Origin: JBIQJD01 sp044507695 | GTDB lineage: Bacteria; Bacteroidota; Ignavibacteria; Ignavibacteriales; Ignavibacteriaceae | Assembly: GCA_044507695.1 (NCBI GenBank) | Contig: JBIQJD010000014.1 | Span: forward strand, 38,838 to 102,837 | DNA: 64,000 nucleotides | Direction: 5' to 3' | Part shown: positions 60,524-64,000 of the stretch, piece by piece | Position numbering within the stretch: the stretch's first letter is position 1 | Layout: each line of letters opens with the position of its first letter | Notes under the pieces: model-generated | The model's database searches: none | Told to the model about the DNA's origin: nothing | Seen by the model: only the letters and a program-made list of their open reading frames with translations | Translations under genes and position numbers: made by a program

Positions 60524-63518
60524 TAAAAAGCCGCCAAAAAAAATCCTATCTAAAAAATTATTCCACAAATATTTTTTACACACTAATATAATTTTTCTTC
60601 TTCAAACATTTTTTTTATTTCCCCAAACTCCTCCTTATCATCATTACACTACAAACGATGGACTTGCTTCTTCAACTGTGTTTGATATAATTCAAGATGA
60701 TACCGGATTTATGTGGTTTGGCACATTAAACGGTCTTAACAAATTTGATGGAAAAAAATTTATCACCTACAGAGAAAATGCCGGACTTAATTCAAATGTA
60801 ATTACTCATCTTCTTAAAGGCGGTGACGGCGAAATTTATGCAAGCAATTATGAAAAAGGAATAAATATTTTAAGAAACGAAAAGATCGAAAATTATATCA
60901 CCGAGATTGATGGGAAAAAACTTTCAATTAATTATATGATACAACATAAACAAAATATTTATGCGTATAAAGATTATGGTTTGATTTATAACATTACTAA
61001 AAAATCTATAGTTTCTTTTGGTCCGCCAAGACGCAGTTTTTGGATAAATAGAATTAAGAATACACACGATAACAATTTAATTGTTCTTACTGCGGAAGGA
61101 TTATTCAACTTAGACGATGATAATTTAACAAAATTAAATATTAAGGGTTTGCCTGATTCAGAGTATTTTGATTTAACATATTGGAACGACGGAACAATAT
61201 TCATCGCAGGTAAGGGCATAATTTACCGGATTAAAAATAATGTCATAATAAAAAAATATGATGTAAGCTTTTTCGATAACAAGCAGGTCTATTTAATTTT
61301 TTCTGATAATAGAAATAATATTTGGTTTTCAATTTTGAACAAAGGCTTCTTCCTGATCCCAAATAATTCTGATAAAATAATAAATATGGGAATTAAGCTG
61401 GGATTGGAAAACACTCAGATAGATAATTTTTTTCAAGACCGCGAAGGCAACATCTGGATAGCTACTTTTGGTAAAGGGGTTTATTGTCTAAATAATCCTT
61501 ACATAACAAATTATACGGAAGATAATGGGTTAACCAATAATAATGTTACAGCTATTTCAAAATTTAAAAATGATAAAATATTAATTGGCACCAGAAATGG
61601 AATAAATATTTTAGAGAATGGAATTATTGATAAAGTAAAGGATAATTCCGGCAGAATTTTAACCGGATACGTAAATGAAATCAATTCTTTTGAGGATATT
61701 ATTTATTCTAATATGATAACCGAAATTTCTTACGTAAAAATTTTTTATAAAGAAATGAACTTTCAATCAATGCCGGCTCCTTCGTTTTATAAAACACAAG
61801 ATGGTAAATATATTTTTGGCGATATGGGAAATATTATTTATGTAAAAAGAAATTTTTCTTATGAAATGATTCCAAACGAACAAGAACTTGCGGTTATTGG
61901 AGACAAACAAATTTATAACAGGGTGAACGTAATTTTTGAAGATTCAAAAAAAAATATTTGGGCAGGAACAAGTTTGGGTTTAGGTAAATTTTCTAAAACT
62001 AATACATCTACCTGGGATAAAACTCTTTTCCTTAATGATCCGGTAATGAGTTCAAAAATAAATTCAATTTTTCAGGATAGTAAAAATAATGTTTGGTTCA
62101 CCGGAGTAAAAGGAATTGCACGTTATAATATTGATGATAATTCAATTGCAAGCTTCTCTAAAATTTTAGGTTTTGAATTATCAACTCCCACTTCTGTTGC
62201 AGAAGATAATAAAAACAGGTTGTGGATTGGAACGATGGGCGGACTTTTTTTATGGGAAAATAATTCAATAAAATATCTTAATAATAATACCGGGCTTCTG
62301 TCTGATGAAATTCTTTCGCTTTTTTTTGATAAGCAAGAGAACATATTATATGTAGGAACAAGCAACGGACTTTCTCTGCTTGATTTAAATCTATTTGATA
62401 CTTACGAATACAATCCGCCATCAACAATAATTAATAGTATAAAAGCAGGTGATTCAATTTATACATCTTTAAAAAAGGAATTATTTTTTGAGCCTGAACA
62501 AAATAATATTCTTATAAACTTTAAAGCATTTTGTTATTCCTTTCCCGGCACTGTAAAATATAAGTACAAGTTAAATGATAAATGGGTAGAGACGGAAAAT
62601 AATTTTTTGAACTTCAGTTCGCTTCAATATGGAACTTATAAATTGGAGATAATGGCAAAATCACAAAATACTGATTGGGGAAATTCAAGCTATTTAATTT
62701 TTCATGTTAAGCCGCGTTTCACAGAAACAATTTGGTTCAATATAGGTTTAGGTTCCGTTTTTATTTTTGCTTCACTTTTGCTTGTTGCATGGCGTTACAG
62801 AATTAAAAATAAAAAGGTGAGTGAACAATTAGAACTTACTGAAAGAATAAATGAATTAAAGCATGAAGCTCTTTCTGCAATGATGAATCCGCATTTCATT
62901 TTTAATTCGCTTAACTCGGTTCAATATCTTGTTAACTGCAAAAAGTATGAAGAAGCAAATGAATACATTGCAATGATGGCAAAGCTGATGCGCAAGAATC
63001 TTGATACTGCGGGCAGCGGTTTTATTTTATTATCGGAAGAAATTAATAAATTAAAATTGTACTTAGATCTTGAAAAGCTTAGATTTCAAGAAAGCTTTAC
63101 TTACGAAATTAATATGAGAAATGATGTTGATGCTGATTTTTTAATGATCCCGAATATGATCATTCAGCCTTTTGTAGAAAATTCACTTTGGCATGGAATA
63201 TTAAACTCAGGTAAAAAAGGAATTCTTTCAATCTCATTCACATTTGAAGATGTTGAAATTGATTCAGGCATTTACAAAACATTAATGATTAAAGTAACCG
63301 ATAATGGAATAGGAATTAAGCAGGCTGCAAAAAATAAAAAAGCAGATCATATTTCAAAAGGCATACAGATTATAGAAGAGCGTTTAAAATTGATCAGCGA
63401 AAAAATGCAATTACCGCAGCCGATAATGTTTGAAGATTTAAGCACACGTGATGAGAACTCACAAGGCACAGAAATAATAATTTCTCTTCCTCCGCCATTA
63501 TATAAAATTATTACGTAG
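60513..63518 (+). CDS. Beta-propeller/Y_Y_Y sensor histidine kinase (LytS-like)
   Basis: The 1001-residue membrane sensor has a hydrophobic N-terminus (~20-38), a two-component regulator propeller at ~45-630 (repeats such as DDTGFMWFGTLNGLNKFDG and NRLWIGTMGGLFLWENN), a Y_Y_Y domain at ~665-738 (YKYKLNDKW, YGTYKLEIMAKS), one membrane helix at ~743-763 and a His_kinase domain with NPHFIFNSLNSVQYL (His794). An ATPase follows with VENSLWHGI and DNGIGI. This class pairs with LytTR regulators. In Bacteroidota such propellers often sense glycans, but here the ligand is unknown. Confidence 0.95.
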   Translation: MQFDKKPPKKILSKKLFHKYFLHTNIIFLLQTFFLFPQTPPYHHYTTNDGLASSTVFDIIQDDTGFMWFGTLNGLNKFDGKKFITYRENAGLNSNVITHLLKGGDGEIYASNYEKGINILRNEKIENYITEIDGKKLSINYMIQHKQNIYAYKDYGLIYNITKKSIVSFGPPRRSFWINRIKNTHDNNLIVLTAEGLFNLDDDNLTKLNIKGLPDSEYFDLTYWNDGTIFIAGKGIIYRIKNNVIIKKYDVSFFDNKQVYLIFSDNRNNIWFSILNKGFFLIPNNSDKIINMGIKLGLENTQIDNFFQDREGNIWIATFGKGVYCLNNPYITNYTEDNGLTNNNVTAISKFKNDKILIGTRNGINILENGIIDKVKDNSGRILTGYVNEINSFEDIIYSNMITEISYVKIFYKEMNFQSMPAPSFYKTQDGKYIFGDMGNIIYVKRNFSYEMIPNEQELAVIGDKQIYNRVNVIFEDSKKNIWAGTSLGLGKFSKTNTSTWDKTLFLNDPVMSSKINSIFQDSKNNVWFTGVKGIARYNIDDNSIASFSKILGFELSTPTSVAEDNKNRLWIGTMGGLFLWENNSIKYLNNNTGLLSDEILSLFFDKQENILYVGTSNGLSLLDLNLFDTYEYNPPSTIINSIKAGDSIYTSLKKELFFEPEQNNILINFKAFCYSFPGTVKYKYKLNDKWVETENNFLNFSSLQYGTYKLEIMAKSQNTDWGNSSYLIFHVKPRFTETIWFNIGLGSVFIFASLLLVAWRYRIKNKKVSEQLELTERINELKHEALSAMMNPHFIFNSLNSVQYLVNCKKYEEANEYIAMMAKLMRKNLDTAGSGFILLSEEINKLKLYLDLEKLRFQESFTYEINMRNDVDADFLMIPNMIIQPFVENSLWHGILNSGKKGILSISFTFEDVEIDSGIYKTLMIKVTDNGIGIKQAAKNKKADHISKGIQIIEERLKLISEKMQLPQPIMFEDLSTRDENSQGTEIIISLPPPLYKIIT

Positions 63519-63570
63519 CCGCAGACTTTACGTCTGCGCTTTACTTTACGTCTTTATGCCTGCGCTTGTT
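63519..63570. repeat. REP-type palindromic repeat upstream of the RAYT gene
   Basis: CGCAGAC-TTTAC-GTCTGCG (63520-63538) is a perfect 7-bp hairpin directly after the kinase stop. A second, partial copy follows (TTTACGTCTTTATGCCTGCGC, ~63545-63565). Such hairpins next to a Y1-family transposase are the hallmark of REP/RAYT systems. It may also serve as the kinase gene's terminator. The remainder to 63653 holds no gene. Confidence 0.7.
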
Positions 63571-63653
63571 TTGGGTTTGGGTTGCATTTTGAATTGCGGT
63601 TGAACACCCGCACCAACATTTTTTTCCACAAAACAAAAAGGGAATAAAAGCAA

Positions 63654-63989
63654 ATGGAACCAATCAGAGAAAAGAGGCACCGGCTCGCTGACGAGGTCTA
63701 TCGTGGATCCGTAAAGGTTTGCTTCACAATGTGCATAAGGGGACGCGTTCCTTTCTTTGTTGATGAAAATATTTTCAAAACATTTGAACTTTTCCTGCTT
63801 AACAAATTGGCGGCATTCAAGTGCGAGGCTTTCATTTACCTTTTTATGCCGGATCACCTTCACGCAATAATAAGCGGCACACATAAAGATTCTGACATAA
63901 AAAAGTGCGTGGATAGATTTAAGCAAGCCTCCGGTTTTTGGCTAATGTATTGGTTCAGCGGAAAAAGGAATTTCAGGTTAGTTAAGTAA
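63654..63989 (+). pseudogene. REP-associated tyrosine transposase (RAYT), truncated
   Basis: The 111-residue ORF has the Y1/HUH motif FMPDHLHAIISG and other RAYT features (MCIRGRVPFFVDEN, DRFKQASGFW). Family members usually run ~150-200 residues, with a catalytic Tyr after the helix in a YYDHI-like motif. Here a stop at 63987-63989 comes before that, and no other frame in the last 70 bases restores it. It is probably a degraded copy, though the window ends only 11 bases later. Confidence 0.75.
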
Positions 63990-64000
63990 GGTAGATTAAC

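Noticed and set aside
63546..63926. Minus-strand 126-codon reading frame opposite the RAYT gene
   Set aside because: It is antisense to a recognisable HUH transposase and has no family similarity.
1..64000. CRISPR arrays, prophage or integrase-type islands
   Set aside because: No regularly spaced repeats, integrase, phage structural genes or attachment-site duplications were seen; the tRNA-Ser is not followed by an integrase or repeated 3' end.

Overview
The window is AT-rich and comes from a flagellated, Gram-negative-type bacterium: it has P- and L-ring genes, signal peptides on periplasmic parts and an outer-membrane-style hook-basal body. The mix of genes points to the Ignavibacteria/Melioribacter side of the Bacteroidota-Chlorobiota-Ignavibacteriota group (inference). 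The clues are a beta-propeller/Y_Y_Y sensor kinase with a LytTR partner, a TonB-C-terminal-domain periplasmic protein, a REP element with a RAYT-type transposase, and a complete flagellar set with CheZ and dual stators. No rRNA or species marker is present.

Layout. Positions 1-3967 hold two large glycosyltransferase-type fusion proteins (minus strand; the first runs off the window). From 4095 to 57904 almost everything is on the minus strand and forms one flagellar and chemotaxis supercluster, transcribed from high to low coordinates. Block A (58521 to 54960) is bacteriohemerythrin, then a TonB-domain protein, a methyl-accepting chemoreceptor and CheW. Block B (54878 to 47975) is a HEAT-repeat protein, CheR, two CheY-like regulators, CheZ, CheA, CheB and a small CPCG protein. 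Block C (47791 to 35761) is flgB, flgC, an 85-codon ORF, fliE-fliF-fliG-fliH-fliI-fliJ, a MotE-like gene, fliK, flgD, a TIGR02530-type gene and flgE, closed by a hairpin terminator. Block D (35503 to 8597) has no gap over 100 bp: fliL-M-N-O-P-Q-R, flhB-A-F-G, a small membrane protein, fliA, two HDOD genes, a degenerate kinase, an unknown membrane protein, flgF-G-A-H-I-J-N-K-L, a first stator pair, fliW-csrA, a REC-Hpt protein, a second stator pair and two more receiver proteins. Block E (8552 to 4095) is an unknown protein, a PAS histidine kinase and a 619-residue TPR/coiled-coil membrane protein. On the plus strand from 58685 follow a ZIP metal transporter behind a perfect 20-bp palindrome, tRNA-Ser(CGA), a LytTR regulator with its propeller sensor kinase, and a REP repeat with a truncated RAYT gene at the window end.

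How it works together. The genes encode the export apparatus, motor switch, rod, rings, hook, hook-filament junction, two stator types and a full adaptation and phosphatase chemotaxis pathway. Flagellin, FliD, FliS and FlgM are not seen in the window. A shared sigma-54-like motif (TGGCAY-N5-TTGA) precedes both structural operons (flgB and fliL). Sigma-28-like motifs (around CGATAAT) precede several chemotaxis and sensory units. This suggests a class II/class III hierarchy driven by RpoN and FliA (inference). The least understood parts are the regulatory insertions: two HDOD proteins and a kinase lacking its phospho-acceptor histidine next to fliA, and a split phosphorelay (REC-Hpt, REC, REC-HisKA, PAS-kinase) wrapped around the second stator pair.
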